Shown here: piece by piece, positions 1-7,398 of the stretch
Layout of the letters: each line of letters starts with the position of its first letter
How positions within the stretch are numbered: the stretch's first letter is position 1
Assembly (NCBI GenBank): GCA_014237145.1
Contig: JAAXOC010000015.1
Coordinates: 1 to 38,503, forward strand
DNA: 38,503 bases
Origin: ANME-2 cluster archaeon
GTDB lineage: Archaea > Halobacteriota > Methanosarcinia > Methanosarcinales > Methanocomedenaceae
Direction of reading: 5' to 3'
Made by a program: the position numbers and the translations under genes
The notes under the pieces: model-generated
Told to the model about the DNA's origin: nothing
Database searches by the model: none
Seen by the model: only the letters and a program-made list of their open reading frames with translations

Positions 1-23
1 TCATTTTATTTGTACACACGCTT

Positions 24-809
24 TTAGTTTTGGGACAGCCTGCAAGGGGTACTTTCATTTTTTGAGCATGTCATTCGAAGAATTTCATGTGCGTTTTCTT
101 GTATTCTGATTATTTCACCATCTTTCAATTCGATGGTAGTGTTAGCATATTTTGCAAGATTCTGGTCATGAGTGACCATTATGATCGTTTTCCCCTCCTC
201 CCTCCAGAATCTGTGAAGCATTTCAATGATATTTTTTCCAGTGACACTATCGAGCGCACCGGTAGGTTCATCTGCCAGGATAATTTCCGGATCTGTTACC
301 AGGCATCGTGCAATTGAAACTCGCTGTTGTTGTCCCCCGGAAAGCTGGGAAGGCCGGTGATGAATTTTATCAGCTAATCCCAGGAAAGCCAGAATTTCCT
401 TGGCCCTTTTGGAAGCTATCTTATCATCGATTTCCTGGAACTCTAAAGGAAGCATGACGTTTTCAAATGCAGTCATGGTCGGGATCAGGTTATATTGCTG
501 AAAGATGAATCCAATCGTCTTTCCCCGAAATGTTGCCAGATCTGATTCGCTGAGCTGGCTGATATCCTGGTCTTTTAATAGTATCCTGCCTTTTGAGGGG
601 ATATCCAGACATCCGATCAAATTCATCATTGTTGATTTCCCGCTCCCTGATGCACCGATAATGGCAACAAAATCACTTTTTTTAATCTCTACGGTTACTC
701 CCTTCAAAGCGGGAACTTCGATTTCTCCCATTTGGTAGATCTTCCAGACATCTTCCAAATGGAGGAGTACACCATTCTCATTTTCTGGTAAGTTCTGATT
801 TTTTGTCAT
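24..809 (-). CDS. ABC transporter ATP-binding protein, MacB/LolD type
   Basis: This 261-residue cytoplasmic ATPase should power an FtsX/MacB-type permease. Visible motifs are Walker [10 protein letters not shown] (about residues 52-60), the Q-loop in FIFQQYN (about 101-107), the signature LSGGQQQR (about 156-163), Walker B IILADEP followed by TGALD (about 176-187) and the switch histidine in VTHD (about 212-215). The sequence [11 protein letters not shown] and the length are typical of the MacB/LolD/FtsE class rather than nutrient importers. After the H-loop there is a roughly 30-residue tail that is not a recognised domain. The gene points toward the left edge, so a permease would lie outside the window. 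The substrate cannot be inferred. Confidence 0.93.
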   Translation of the reverse strand: MTKNQNLPENENGVLLHLEDVWKIYQMGEIEVPALKGVTVEIKKSDFVAIIGASGSGKSTMMNLIGCLDIPSKGRILLKDQDISQLSESDLATFRGKTIGFIFQQYNLIPTMTAFENVMLPLEFQEIDDKIASKRAKEILAFLGLADKIHHRPSQLSGGQQQRVSIARCLVTDPEIILADEPTGALDSVTGKNIIEMLHRFWREEGKTIIMVTHDQNLAKYANTTIELKDGEIIRIQENAHEILRMTCSKNESTPCRLSQN

Positions 810-909
810 ATTCAGTCAGACTTTTCATCTGTTACATTCAGCGAATTAAGTCAATATTCTCATGGTATCGATTGATCTAAAAAAAATAAGAAGAAAAAGG
901 ATAATTAGG

Positions 910-1392
910 TTACCTTCCTCTTCCGGATTGTCCGGACATTTTATGTTCGCCAAATCTGCCGGGCAATCCAAGCTGTTCTCTAAGCTCTGCTACTGTTTCG
1001 TAATCTCCGTCCAGTTTTGCCTGATGAAGTTGGACAAGCATTTCAAAGTCATCCTCATTCTGGATATTTGATAACACTGGCAAATTCTCTGCTGCTACTT
1101 TAAAGGCTTTATAGTCTCCAGCCTCAATAGCTTGTCTCTTGTCTTCTCTATGCTCTCGCATTTCAGACCTGGCCTCATGCCTCTCTACACAGTCGTTGAA
1201 GTTTTCCTCTGTCAATTGGTTCGACATAACTTCTTTCCAGGCTTGGTAGTTGTTTGTTTCAATGGCATTCACAATATCTTCCCTGCTTTCAGAATCCATT
1301 CCAAATACATTTCCTCTGTAAGCTGATGCTGTTCCTAATGCTGCCAAAATTATCATCAGAGCCAGCACACCAAAGAACTTCGTTCTTTTCAT
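910..1392 (-). CDS. Small secreted protein with repeated helical motif
   Basis: A 160-residue protein of unknown function. It begins with a signal peptide (MKRTKFF, then a hydrophobic stretch to about residue 24, with likely cleavage after TASA), so it is probably exported. The mature part is charged and helical. A loose repeat occurs three times: AIETNNYQAWKEVM, AIEAGDYKAFKVAAE and AKLDGDYETVAELREQL, each with a (G/N)(D/N)Y turn. The C-terminus is basic and glycine-rich. A strong ribosome-binding site (GAGGTG) lies 9 bases before the ATG, and a TATA-like element (CTTATAAG on the minus strand, about 1431-1438) lies at a suitable distance. It is transcribed divergently from the membrane protein at 1509. 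Confidence 0.75.
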   Translation of the reverse strand: MKRTKFFGVLALMIILAALGTASAYRGNVFGMDSESREDIVNAIETNNYQAWKEVMSNQLTEENFNDCVERHEARSEMREHREDKRQAIEAGDYKAFKVAAENLPVLSNIQNEDDFEMLVQLHQAKLDGDYETVAELREQLGLPGRFGEHKMSGQSGRGR

Positions 1393-1448
1393 TTTATTTA
1401 CACCTCAAAATACTACATTATCAAAACCTGCTTATAAGAACAAAGAAG

Positions 1449-1466
1449 GTAAAATGTACACTTTAC
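1449..1466. promoter_or_regulatory. Imperfect palindrome in a divergent promoter
   Basis: The sequence GTAAAATGTACACTTTAC reads nearly the same on both strands (one mismatched base pair). It lies between the secreted-protein gene and the membrane/winged-helix gene pair. A DNA-binding protein encoded nearby (2171-2449) is an obvious candidate ligand, but this is inference. Confidence 0.35.
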
Positions 1467-1508
1467 ATCCACCTTTTTTATTAATGTTCAGATAGAATAT
1501 TAGGATAT

Positions 1509-2174
1509 ATGCCTCCGTTTCATCTAATCGATCCCACAAGGCTGGCTGTAGAACTTGTCTACACACTTATTGTTGTATTTCTTTGCTTTGCGATATATTA
1601 TAAAACCAGGGAAATATTTGGTCTGACAAAGCATGAAGGGATAAAATATTTTAGAATAACGTTCTTATTTTTTGGATTCGCCTATATTTCCAGATTCATA
1701 TCCGTTTTATTAAAGTTAATGGTAGTAACATTTGATATTTATTTCCCGATACACATATTTGGAATTTTTCCCCTGGTTTTTATCGGATACTTCAGCACAA
1801 TGGCTATTCTTTCATTGACGTATAGTATACTATGGAAAAAACTGCATACCAAGCATACTTTTTTATTATTTAATGTCATTGCCGTTCTAATATCAGGTAT
1901 TGCATTTTTTTCGAGATCACCATCTATTCTGATATTAGCACAGGCAGTATTGCTCATTTTTACATCAATAATTATTGCCCGCTATATTTTCAGCAATTTG
2001 AGAAAAATCTCCAGGCTTTATATTTTATATATTTTGTTTTTCCTGTTCTGGATAGTCAATCTAATCGCATTGAGTCCAAGAAGATTGCTTCCATTTGAGA
2101 TACAAACTGTATTTCAGGTTATATCGATTGCAGTGATTGGGATTATCTATTATAAAGTGGCCAAGTGGACATGA
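1509..2174 (+). CDS. Multi-pass membrane protein of unknown function
   Basis: A 221-residue, very hydrophobic protein with about seven predicted membrane spans separated by short loops. These include VELVYTLIVVFLCFAIYY near the N-terminus and a final span at VFQVISIAVIGIIYYKV. No catalytic motif is visible. Its stop codon overlaps the start of the following winged-helix gene in the pattern ATGA (2171-2174), so the two are very likely translated together. A membrane protein coupled to a small winged-helix protein resembles archaeal pairs in which a membrane partner senses or sequesters the regulator. I do not recognise the family. Confidence 0.7.
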   Translation: MPPFHLIDPTRLAVELVYTLIVVFLCFAIYYKTREIFGLTKHEGIKYFRITFLFFGFAYISRFISVLLKLMVVTFDIYFPIHIFGIFPLVFIGYFSTMAILSLTYSILWKKLHTKHTFLLFNVIAVLISGIAFFSRSPSILILAQAVLLIFTSIIIARYIFSNLRKISRLYILYILFFLFWIVNLIALSPRRLLPFEIQTVFQVISIAVIGIIYYKVAKWT

Positions 2175-2449
2175 TGAAGCGTAAAAGAGATCGTTTGGAG
2201 GTGATATATGACATATTGAAGATCATTAGACATTATAATAATTCCATTAAGCCTACACCCCTGCTGAGATATTCAAATCTATCATCACAGAGTTTTTCCG
2301 AATACTTAAGTGAATTATTGGACAAGGGATTTATTAAAGAAATTATTGACGAAAAAGGAAGGAAGTTTTTTACATTGACAGATAAAGGATTTGAATATCT
2401 TGAAAAATACAAATTAATTATCGGTTTTATTGATGAGTTTGAACTATGA
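2171..2449 (+). CDS. Small winged-helix DNA-binding protein
   Basis: A 92-residue protein forming one winged helix: an N-terminal helix (RLEVIYDILKIIRHY), a helix-turn-helix (TPLLRYSNLSSQSFSEYLSELLDKGFI) and a wing (DEKGRKFFTLTDKGFEYLEKY). This is the layout of the archaeal stand-alone winged-helix group sometimes compared with ArnR-type regulators. An in-frame GTG exists 6 bases upstream. The ATG at 2171 is preferred because it forms a four-base overlap (ATGA) with the stop of the membrane protein. It probably acts as a transcriptional repressor in the same operon. Targets are unknown. Confidence 0.75.
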   Translation: MMKRKRDRLEVIYDILKIIRHYNNSIKPTPLLRYSNLSSQSFSEYLSELLDKGFIKEIIDEKGRKFFTLTDKGFEYLEKYKLIIGFIDEFEL

Positions 2450-2628
2450 CCATTTTTTAGTAAAACTTATTTTTTCCGTCCCCTTCTCCTTAAAGTCACT
2501 ATCTACCATCGCATTTTGGGAACTTTGGGACACGACCCATCGTAAAACCCGAGACTTTTTAATTTAATCTGATAAAGCATGATAAATGGATTATGGCAAA
2601 GAAGATCAACCACAGAGAGCACAGAGCG
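2450..2628. other. Non-coding stretch with a dispersed-repeat motif
   Basis: No gene is seen. Near 2610-2628 the motif CCACAGAGAGCACAGAG appears. Motifs of this style are widely dispersed in archaeal and bacterial genomes. The stretch marks the edge of the decaying accessory island. Confidence 0.4.
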
Positions 2629-2852
2629 TTATTGTTTTCTTGATTTCTTTTCAGTCAAATTAAGATAATTCCCATTGGATACTACTTCCTCACCACTTCT
2701 TCTTTCCAGTTCTTCTCTTGCCACTCCTGCAACTGTCTCGCCTTCTTTTGCAGCATCTTTGTTCTCATCAAACCCGACCGCATCCTTATTTCTGGCTATT
2801 TTCGTCTTATTCTGGCTCCCTCGAAAACAATGAGTGCGTCTTTGGAATCCAT
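2629..2852 (-). pseudogene. Bro-N gene copy A: first 17 codons joined to the last 60
   Basis: The start codon (ATG at 2852) opens a normal Bro-N N-terminus (MDSKDALIVFEGARIRR). It then stops and is joined, in another frame, to the C-terminal tail seen in copy E (NKDAVGFDENKDAAKEG, then SNGNYLNLTEKK). About 190 residues of the middle are missing, so this is an internal-deletion remnant. The 100 bases upstream nearly match those upstream of copy E, so A and E are duplicates that had the same leader. Confidence 0.8.
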
Positions 2853-2943
2853 ATTCTTTCACCTTGATGATGTATTCTTTTATGTAAGAGGTATGAACTG
2901 GAAAAAAAGGTTAGGAGTGAGCGGGGTGAAAGTAAGATTTTGC
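2842..2943. repeat. Bro-N leader repeat, copy 1
   Basis: About 102 bases covering the first codons and upstream leader of copy A match 6959-7060 with roughly seven differences. It contains TCACCTTGATGATGTATTC and GAGCGGGGTGAAAGT. A weaker version of the last motif (GAGCAGGGTGAAAGTAA) lies upstream of copy C near 4213-4230. This shows the gene and its leader were duplicated together. Confidence 0.85.
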
Positions 2944-2998
2944 AAAAATAAATAACAATCCACTCTGATTGTCGGTTTCTGGTTAGGGTGCGAGGTAT

Positions 2999-3850
2999 CT
3001 ACTGCGTGTTACCATTTAACTTTTTTTGTCCCTTCCCTGCCAGTTGCTTGAAGTTCTCACCAGTCACCACCGGTTTGCCGGCCTGGGCTTCAATGTCCTT
3101 GCGCGTTCTGCCTGCCACCGCGCCGCCGTCCTTGGCATCTTTCTTCAGCGGTTCAAATCCCTGCGAATCCCGGTCTCGATGCAGTTAGGTGGTGGTTGCT
3201 TCACCCAGCATGGTCAGGATCAACTCGATATCGGTCATGTGGTCGCGCAGGTTTTCCCGTTCCAATCCCTTGACTTGCTTGTATTCCTCAACCTTCAGGT
3301 CAAAGGCGCCATGCATGATTTCATTTGTCAGAATGGCATATTCAAGGGAGGTACTGGAGCCACGGTTCTTCCATTCGTCAGTCAGATCCTGCCGGACAGC
3401 AATGCCACGCAGACGCTTGTCGATCCATTCTTTGGGATAGCCTTTCTTTTCGTAGAGTTCCTGCATCCGTGCCATGGCAAGTTCGGGGTTTTCGATCTCG
3501 TCAATACGCTCCTTGCCGACACGCGCCAGCCAGCGTTTGAGCGGTTCCACCCTGGGCGAGGGGATAGACTGGATGATACGGAACAAGGTCTCGGTGTTGG
3601 CGCAGTCGGTCAATCGCATCTTCCCGTCTGTAGCGAGCATTTTCAACTGTACGATTTTTTCGGACACTTCAGTAAATCCTTCAGAAGCAAGCTTCCTTTT
3701 GAGATCGCTCCAATATCTCTTTGGAATGCTGCTTTCAGTCAGGACTTCCACAATATCAATAACAACAAACCACCATTGTCCATCATGGAAAGCTTTTCGT
3801 ATATGCTTTCCTTCAAAAACTGCCAGCCTATTTGTCTTTTCTGTGCTCAT
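2999..3850 (-). pseudogene. Bro-N gene copy B, interrupted by an in-frame TAA
   Basis: Reading from ATG at 3850, 221 codons encode a Bro-N N-terminus (FEGKHIRKAFHDGQWWFVV) and the family core (RLRGIAVRQDLTDEW, NLRDHMTDIELILTMLGEA). A TAA at 3185-3187 then interrupts. The same frame continues for 61 more codons of family C-terminus (RDSQGFEPLKKDAKDGGAVA, then VVTGENFKQLAGK) to a TAG at 2999. With readthrough the length is about 282 residues, like the intact copies D and E. The codons are clearly richer in G and C than in the other copies, suggesting separate acquisition. TAA is an ordinary stop elsewhere here, so I treat the gene as broken or C-terminally truncated. Confidence 0.85.
3648..3666. 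repeat. Codon-phased palindrome in Bro-N copy B
   Basis: Seven-base arms TGTACGA and TCGGACA around five T residues, with one mismatch. It encodes part of VSEKIVQ (residues 62-68), the same position as the palindromes in copies C, D and E. Confidence 0.6.
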
Positions 3851-3922
3851 GCCTGATACCTCCTTTTGACTTTGGCACTGTTGGCAAAGCCTTGCATTCC
3901 GTCCGCAGGGGTCATTATCAAA

Positions 3923-3941
3923 CGTACGATTTTTTCGTACG
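3923..3941. repeat. Codon-phased palindrome 2 in Bro-N copy C
   Basis: Perfect seven-base arms CGTACGA and TCGTACG separated by five T residues. On the coding strand it encodes part of YEKIVR, in the same codon phase as the neighbouring palindrome. Confidence 0.7.
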
Positions 3942-3952
3942 CTTCGATTTTC

Positions 3953-3977
3953 AGTTGTCCGATTTTTTCAGACAACT
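3953..3977. repeat. Codon-phased palindrome 1 in Bro-N copy C
   Basis: Ten-base arms AGTTGTCCGA and TCAGACAACT around five T residues, with one mismatch. It encodes LSEKIGQL at the position homologous to the palindromes in B, D and E. Confidence 0.65.
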
Positions 3978-4259
3978 CAAAACCATCCTCCATAAGCTTT
4001 TTTTCAAATCAGACCAGCATTTTCTTGGTCTCCCACTATTTGTAATAGCTTGTATGACATCAACAACTGAGAAATACCATTGTTCATCGTGCTAGATTCT
4101 TCTTATTTTAGCACCCTTAAAAACTACAAGTGCATCATTTGAGTCCATGTAATTCCACCTATGGGGACAATCTTATATTGTTAAGTGGTTGTCAAGAATT
4201 AAAAGGGCTAGGTGAGCAGGGTGAAAGTAATCTAATTAATTATATTTTCTGAATCCATC

Positions 4260-4345
4260 TCATTTCCCCTCATTGACCCCTTCGACAATCTTTATCTCTC
4301 CTGGGGTCAGGTCATATAGTTTGTAGACGAGCTGGTCTATTTGTT
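4260..4345 (-). pseudogene. 3' tail of a restriction-modification gene, copy 1
   Basis: The minus-strand reading gives QIDQLVYKLYDLTPGEIKIV followed by EGVNEGK and a stop. This is the characteristic C-terminus of type I/IIG restriction-modification proteins. It overlaps the end of the HepT gene in another frame. It is followed by a stub of a Bro-N gene: ATG at 4258, MDSENIIN, stop. Only the last 25-30 codons of the parent gene remain. Confidence 0.6.
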
Positions 4346-4684
4346 TTTCAAATCCTGTTTTATTTTCAAGTTTTCTCTTTTTAGATCTGGAATGTCCTTT
4401 TGCACTACTTGCCATGTCAACTCCAGATCAATTCCGAAGTATTTATGGATAAGGACATCTCTCATGCCAGCTATATTTTTCCATGGAACATCAGGATAAT
4501 TGCTCTTAACCTCGGCAGGTAAATTCTTAACAGCTTCCCCTATTATTTCTATTCTGCGAATAATCGAATCCTGAAGTTGAACAGATTCAATGAAATCGCT
4601 GATCGTTTTATTTGCTGTATAGTTTTCAATAAGTTCAATACTCTCTAAAATATGTTCAATAAATACTTCGGGTTCTTTTTTCAT
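4337..4684 (-). CDS. hepT: HepT-family HEPN toxin (DUF86)
   Basis: A 115-residue all-helical HEPN protein. It carries the catalytic motif R-x4-H-x-Y (R75, H80, Y82 in MRDVLIHKYFG), preceded by the usual RRIEIIGEAVKNLP helix. Known HepT toxins are RNases or tRNA-targeting enzymes silenced when the partner MntA adenylylates the tyrosine of this motif; all three residues are present here. Its start overlaps the mntA stop by four bases, so the pair is one operon in antitoxin-toxin order. The C-terminus reads into the restriction-modification tail fragment, so the last few residues may not be native. Confidence 0.88.
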   Translation of the reverse strand: MKKEPEVFIEHILESIELIENYTANKTISDFIESVQLQDSIIRRIEIIGEAVKNLPAEVKSNYPDVPWKNIAGMRDVLIHKYFGIDLELTWQVVQKDIPDLKRENLKIKQDLKNK

Positions 4685-4968
4685 AATATCACTTCCTGTT
4701 CGCGAAGTATCCTGTCCTTTAGAAGAGGATGCAGAGAATTGTATGTAAGGATATCAACCTTCCTTTTCAGCATCTCTTCGAGTTCTAATTTTAAGCCTAC
4801 AAGGTCAAGCAGACTTTTTTTCCCTTTGAATTCAACGAGAATATCTATGTCGCTTTCATCAGTCAATTCTCCTCTTACAACTGAACCAAAAAGGGATGCA
4901 CGTTTAACATCATTCTGCTTGAGTGCATTGAGGATTTTCTCTGTTATTTCGATTATTTGTTCATTCAT
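4681..4968 (-). CDS. mntA: MntA-family nucleotidyltransferase antitoxin
   Basis: A 95-residue minimal nucleotidyltransferase with the active-site pattern GS-x10-DxD (GSVVRGELTDESDID, residues 28-42). A third acidic position lies in RKVDILTY. Family members transfer AMP from ATP to HepT to block its activity. It is the first gene of the HepT/MntA pair and overlaps hepT by four bases. It begins 25 bases after the second restriction-modification tail remnant. The pair therefore sits between two remnants of the same kind of gene. Confidence 0.87.
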   Translation of the reverse strand: MNEQIIEITEKILNALKQNDVKRASLFGSVVRGELTDESDIDILVEFKGKKSLLDLVGLKLELEEMLKRKVDILTYNSLHPLLKDRILREQEVIL

Positions 4969-4994
4969 TTATGTAACCTTCTTTTTGATTCATT

Positions 4995-5090
4995 TTACGT
5001 CCCTTTATTGAAATTCTCAACGATGGCGATCTCTTCGGGGGTCAGGTCGTAGAGTTTGTATACGAAATGGTTTTTTTCGATGTTGTATGT
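4995..5090 (-). pseudogene. 3' tail of a restriction-modification gene, copy 2
   Basis: The minus-strand reading gives YNIEKNHFVYKLYDLTPEEI then AIVENFNKGT and a stop, the conserved C-terminus of type I/IIG restriction-modification proteins. It lies immediately upstream of mntA. Copies 1 and 3 (4260, 6038) share the VYKLYDLTP core at nucleotide level. Confidence 0.65.
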
Positions 5091-5133
5091 TAGATTCATT
5101 GTTTAATCGTTTGCGCTCAATTAAAACGGACGC

Positions 5134-5150
5134 GCCCATTTTTAATGGGC
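5134..5150. terminator. Perfect hairpin downstream of Bro-N copy D
   Basis: GCCCATT-TTT-AATGGGC forms a seven-base-pair stem with a three-base loop, about 35 bases past the stop of copy D. It may be a transcript end or RNA-stabilising hairpin. Confidence 0.4.
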
Positions 5151-5184
5151 ATTTGCTCATAATATACACCGCGCCCTTTTGCTT

Positions 5185-6027
5185 TTAATTTATCCCAATG
5201 CGCTTTTTCTCTTCAGGTTCTTTCAGATAATTTTCACCCGTTATTACGTTCTGTTTTGTTTTTTGTTCCAGTTCCAGACGGGCGTTTTTTGCAATCGTAC
5301 CGCCATCCTTTGATGCCTTTTTGTGCTCATTAAATGTTTCGGGATTTTGTGTCCGTTCAATCTCACTCGTAGATGCTTCCCCAAGCATTGAAAAAATGAG
5401 CTCCAAATCAGTCATGTGGTCTCTGAGATTTTCGTTTTTTAAGCCCTTGAGCTTTTTATATCCAGAAGGCGTTAATCCGAAACTGGCTTTTGAAATTTCG
5501 GCAGTGAGTATTGCAAATTCGATATGTTCATTTATCCCCTGTTTCTGCCATTCGTCAGTCAGGTCCTGTCTTACGGCAATACCTCGCAGTCGCTTGTCTA
5601 TCCATGATTTTGAGTAACCTTTCTGCTCGTAGATCTCTTTCATGCGCTCCTGTGCAAGTTCAGGATCTTCTATTTCCTTGATCCTTTCAAAACCGACTTG
5701 AGCAAGCCATCGTTTAAATGGTTCTGCTTTAGGGGAAGGGATTGACTGTATTATCCTAAGTATTGTTTTAGTGTTCGCACAGTCAGTTTTCCTTAGTTTG
5801 CCATCTTCAGCAGGCAATTTCAACCGGTGACAATTTGTCACCACTTCGCTACCTTCTTCTCTAAGCCTTTGGCTTAGTTTATTCCAGTACTTTCTTGCTT
5901 TTTGAGCATCATCCTGCTCAGTCAAAGCTGCGGCTATATCGACAACAGAAAAAAACCATTCTTCATTATGCCAGAGCCTTCTTATTTTCTTATCCTGAAA
6001 GACGATCAATGATTTTTCCGAATCCAT
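5185..6027 (-). CDS. Bro-N domain protein, copy D (intact)
   Basis: A 280-residue Bro-N (BRO/antirepressor-like) protein, intact. The N-terminal Bro-N part (MDSEKSLIVFQDKKIRRLWH to about residue 55) is followed by a variable loop SEVVTNCHRLK (60-70). The family core comes next (TDCANTKTILRIIQSIPSPK, then RLRGIAVRQDLTDEW and NLRDHMTDLELIFSMLGEA). A polar C-terminal tail carries NARLELEQKT and NVITGENYL. A longer frame starts at 6057. The ATG at 6027 is preferred because AGGGG lies 7 bases upstream and MDSE matches the other copies. Known BRO proteins bind nucleic acid and some act as phage antirepressors. The role here is unknown. Confidence 0.85.
   Translation of the reverse strand: MDSEKSLIVFQDKKIRRLWHNEEWFFSVVDIAAALTEQDDAQKARKYWNKLSQRLREEGSEVVTNCHRLKLPAEDGKLRKTDCANTKTILRIIQSIPSPKAEPFKRWLAQVGFERIKEIEDPELAQERMKEIYEQKGYSKSWIDKRLRGIAVRQDLTDEWQKQGINEHIEFAILTAEISKASFGLTPSGYKKLKGLKNENLRDHMTDLELIFSMLGEASTSEIERTQNPETFNEHKKASKDGGTIAKNARLELEQKTKQNVITGENYLKEPEEKKRIGIN
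5826..5842. repeat. Codon-phased palindrome in Bro-N copy D
   Basis: GGTGACAA-T-TTGTCACC is a perfect palindrome with eight-base arms. It encodes VVTNCH (residues 62-67); the centre is the middle base of the Asn65 codon. GTG pairs with CAC and ACA with TGT. Confidence 0.8.
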
Positions 6028-6037
6028 CTCATTTCCC

Positions 6038-6100
6038 CTAATTGAACCCCTCGACAATCTTTATCCCTTCGGGGGTCAGGTCGTAGAGTTTGTATACCAA
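6038..6100 (-). pseudogene. 3' tail of a restriction-modification gene, copy 3
   Basis: The minus-strand reading gives LVYKLYDLTPEGIKIVEGFN and a stop at 6038. It ends 11 bases before the start of Bro-N copy D and supplies that gene's ribosome-binding site. The same junction (tail, GGGGAAATGAG, then ATGGATTC) occurs at copy 1, so tail and Bro-N gene were once consecutive genes of one operon and were duplicated as a unit. Confidence 0.65.
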
Positions 6101-6137
6101 TCATTTAATCTAGCTTTCCAGTTATAATTATGATTGA

Positions 6138-6968
6138 TTAATCCTTGATTTGTTTATTTAATTTCTTTTCAGTTAAGTGAAGATAATTCTCATTTGAAAC
6201 AATGGATTTTCCTGTTTTTTGCTCTATTTCTTTCCGTGTATTCTTTGCGATAGTTCCACCTTCAAGAGCAGAATCTTTGCATTCATTAAATCCCTGCGAA
6301 TCTTTTGATATTGTGATATCTGTGGTTGCTTTTTCGCCAACCATTGCAAGGATCAACTCCCAGTCAGTCATATGGTCTCTAAGGTTCTGGTTGTTTCTTT
6401 TTAAGCTTTTGAATTTTTTATATTCACCGACTGTTTTGCCAAATGTTGCTTTTGATATCTCATTCGTGAGGATCGCAAAGTCTTTTTGCTCCTGAATGCC
6501 CCTGAATTTCCATTCATCTGTCAAATCCTGCCTGATTGCTATGCCCCTGAGTCTCTTTTCAATCCAATCCGCAGGGTACCCTTTAAGTTCGTAATAGTCC
6601 TTGACCCTGTCCTGTGCAAGTTCAGGGTTTTCTATTTCCTGTATCCTTTCATATCCCACTTTTGCAAGCCATCTCTTGAAGGGTTCAGCTTTTTTAGAGG
6701 GGATGGACTGGATAAGTCTAAATGCGTTTTCTGTATTAACGCAGTCTGTATTGTAACATTTGCCATCAGAAGAGGGTAATTTCAGTTGTAAACAAATTGT
6801 TAACAACTGAGTGTCTCTCTTTTTCAAAACCCCCCAGTACTGTCTCGGACTGCCACTTTCTGTGAGTATCTGGATTATATCAACCACTGAGAAAAACCAC
6901 TGGTCGTCGTGCCACGTTCTCCTTATTTTTGCACCCTCAAAAACGACAAGCGCGTCTTTTGAATCCAT
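6138..6968 (-). CDS. Bro-N domain protein, copy E (intact)
   Basis: A 276-residue Bro-N protein, apparently intact. Order: Bro-N start (MDSKDALVVFEGAKIRRTWH, DDQWFFSVVDIIQIL), variable loop TQLLTICLQLK (53-63), core (TDCVNTENAFRLIQSIPS, RLRGIAIRQDLTDEW, NLRDHMTDWELILAMVGEK), then a polar tail ending SNENYLHLTEKKLNKQIKD. It shares its leader with copy A (2842-2943). Copy D differs enough that this is an old paralogue. The upstream gene fragment (winged helix, 7100-7398) reads out of frame across its leader. A nucleic-acid-binding regulatory role is inferred from the Bro-N family only. Confidence 0.85.
   Translation of the reverse strand: MDSKDALVVFEGAKIRRTWHDDQWFFSVVDIIQILTESGSPRQYWGVLKKRDTQLLTICLQLKLPSSDGKCYNTDCVNTENAFRLIQSIPSKKAEPFKRWLAKVGYERIQEIENPELAQDRVKDYYELKGYPADWIEKRLRGIAIRQDLTDEWKFRGIQEQKDFAILTNEISKATFGKTVGEYKKFKSLKRNNQNLRDHMTDWELILAMVGEKATTDITISKDSQGFNECKDSALEGGTIAKNTRKEIEQKTGKSIVSNENYLHLTEKKLNKQIKD
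6782..6810. repeat. Longest codon-phased palindrome, in Bro-N copy E
   Basis: Fourteen-base arms (TCAGTTGTAAACAA and TTGTTAACAACTGA) around one central A, with one mismatch. The coding strand reads QLLTICLQL. Codons pair as CAG/CTG, TTG/CAA and ACA/TGT. The mismatch falls in the codon that would have to be TAA (stop) for perfect pairing and is TTA instead. Confidence 0.85.
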
Positions 6969-7398
6969 GTTCTTTCACCTTGATGATGTATTCTTTTATG
7001 TAAGAGGTATGAACTGGATAAAAAGGCTTGGAGTGAGCGGGGTGAAAGTGAGATTTTGCAATAATTATTTGATGCTGCGTTTTTCTGAATTTATGGTTTT
7101 TGTTTATTATGATTTCCCAATGCCCTCCTTTTGCAGGACCTAGCCGCTTAAGGTACCCTTTTTCCTTTAATGTTGTAATATTCTTATCAATAAAACTTGG
7201 TCTGATGCCAATGGTTTCGGACATTTCTTTTTTGGAGATAGATGGATTATTTTTTATTAGGTCCAATATCATTTTTTGTTTATCAGTTAATTTTTCGACC
7301 TCCCTGACCCATGTTTTTACCTCCCTTCCACTAATTTTCTCCACATATTTTCCTGCACCATAAAATATTGCTTTGAAAAAGCCATTGTAATCCTTGAA
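6937..7398 (-). pseudogene. C-terminal winged-helix fragment of a larger protein
   Basis: The frame KDYNGFFKAIFYGAGKYVEK leads into a winged helix (KLTDKQKMILDLIKNNPSI, SKKEMSETIGIRPSFIDKNI, TTLKEKGYLKRLGPAKGGHW). This is the C-terminal domain typical of RecG-like/AlbA_2 ATP-binding proteins. The 5' part is cut off at the MITE-like element (7399). The natural stop after HWEI is lost, so the frame reads about 55 more codons across the Bro-N leader and into copy E. A remnant; a GTG at 7344 could still start a short protein. Confidence 0.55.
6959..7060. repeat. Bro-N leader repeat, copy 2
   Basis: Matches 2842-2943 over about 102 bases with about seven differences. It includes the first codons of copy E and its upstream leader. 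Confidence 0.85.

Larger units (their letters stand above)
3870..4148 (-). pseudogene. Bro-N gene copy C: N-terminal remnant with stop codon
   Basis: From ATG at 4148 the reading gives a Bro-N start (MDSNDALVVFKGAKIRR). A TAG then stands where the intact copies have tryptophan (TAG-CAC against TGG-CAC). The similarity continues (HDEQWYFSVVDVIQAI) through the palindrome region to about PADGM and ANS, where it ends just upstream of copy B. It carries a duplicated block encoding SEKIGQLK and then YEKIVRL, so two palindromes sit in tandem. Truncated and non-functional. Confidence 0.75.

Noticed and set aside
3185-3187. Possible recoding or pyrrolysine readthrough at the in-frame stop
   Set aside because: The codon is TAA; pyrrolysine uses TAG, and TAA ends several normal genes here. 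A simple nonsense mutation is likelier.
3026-3856. Plus-strand open frame of 276 codons
   Set aside because: It lies antisense to Bro-N copy B, whose minus-strand reading matches the family throughout; the plus frame results from its high G+C content.
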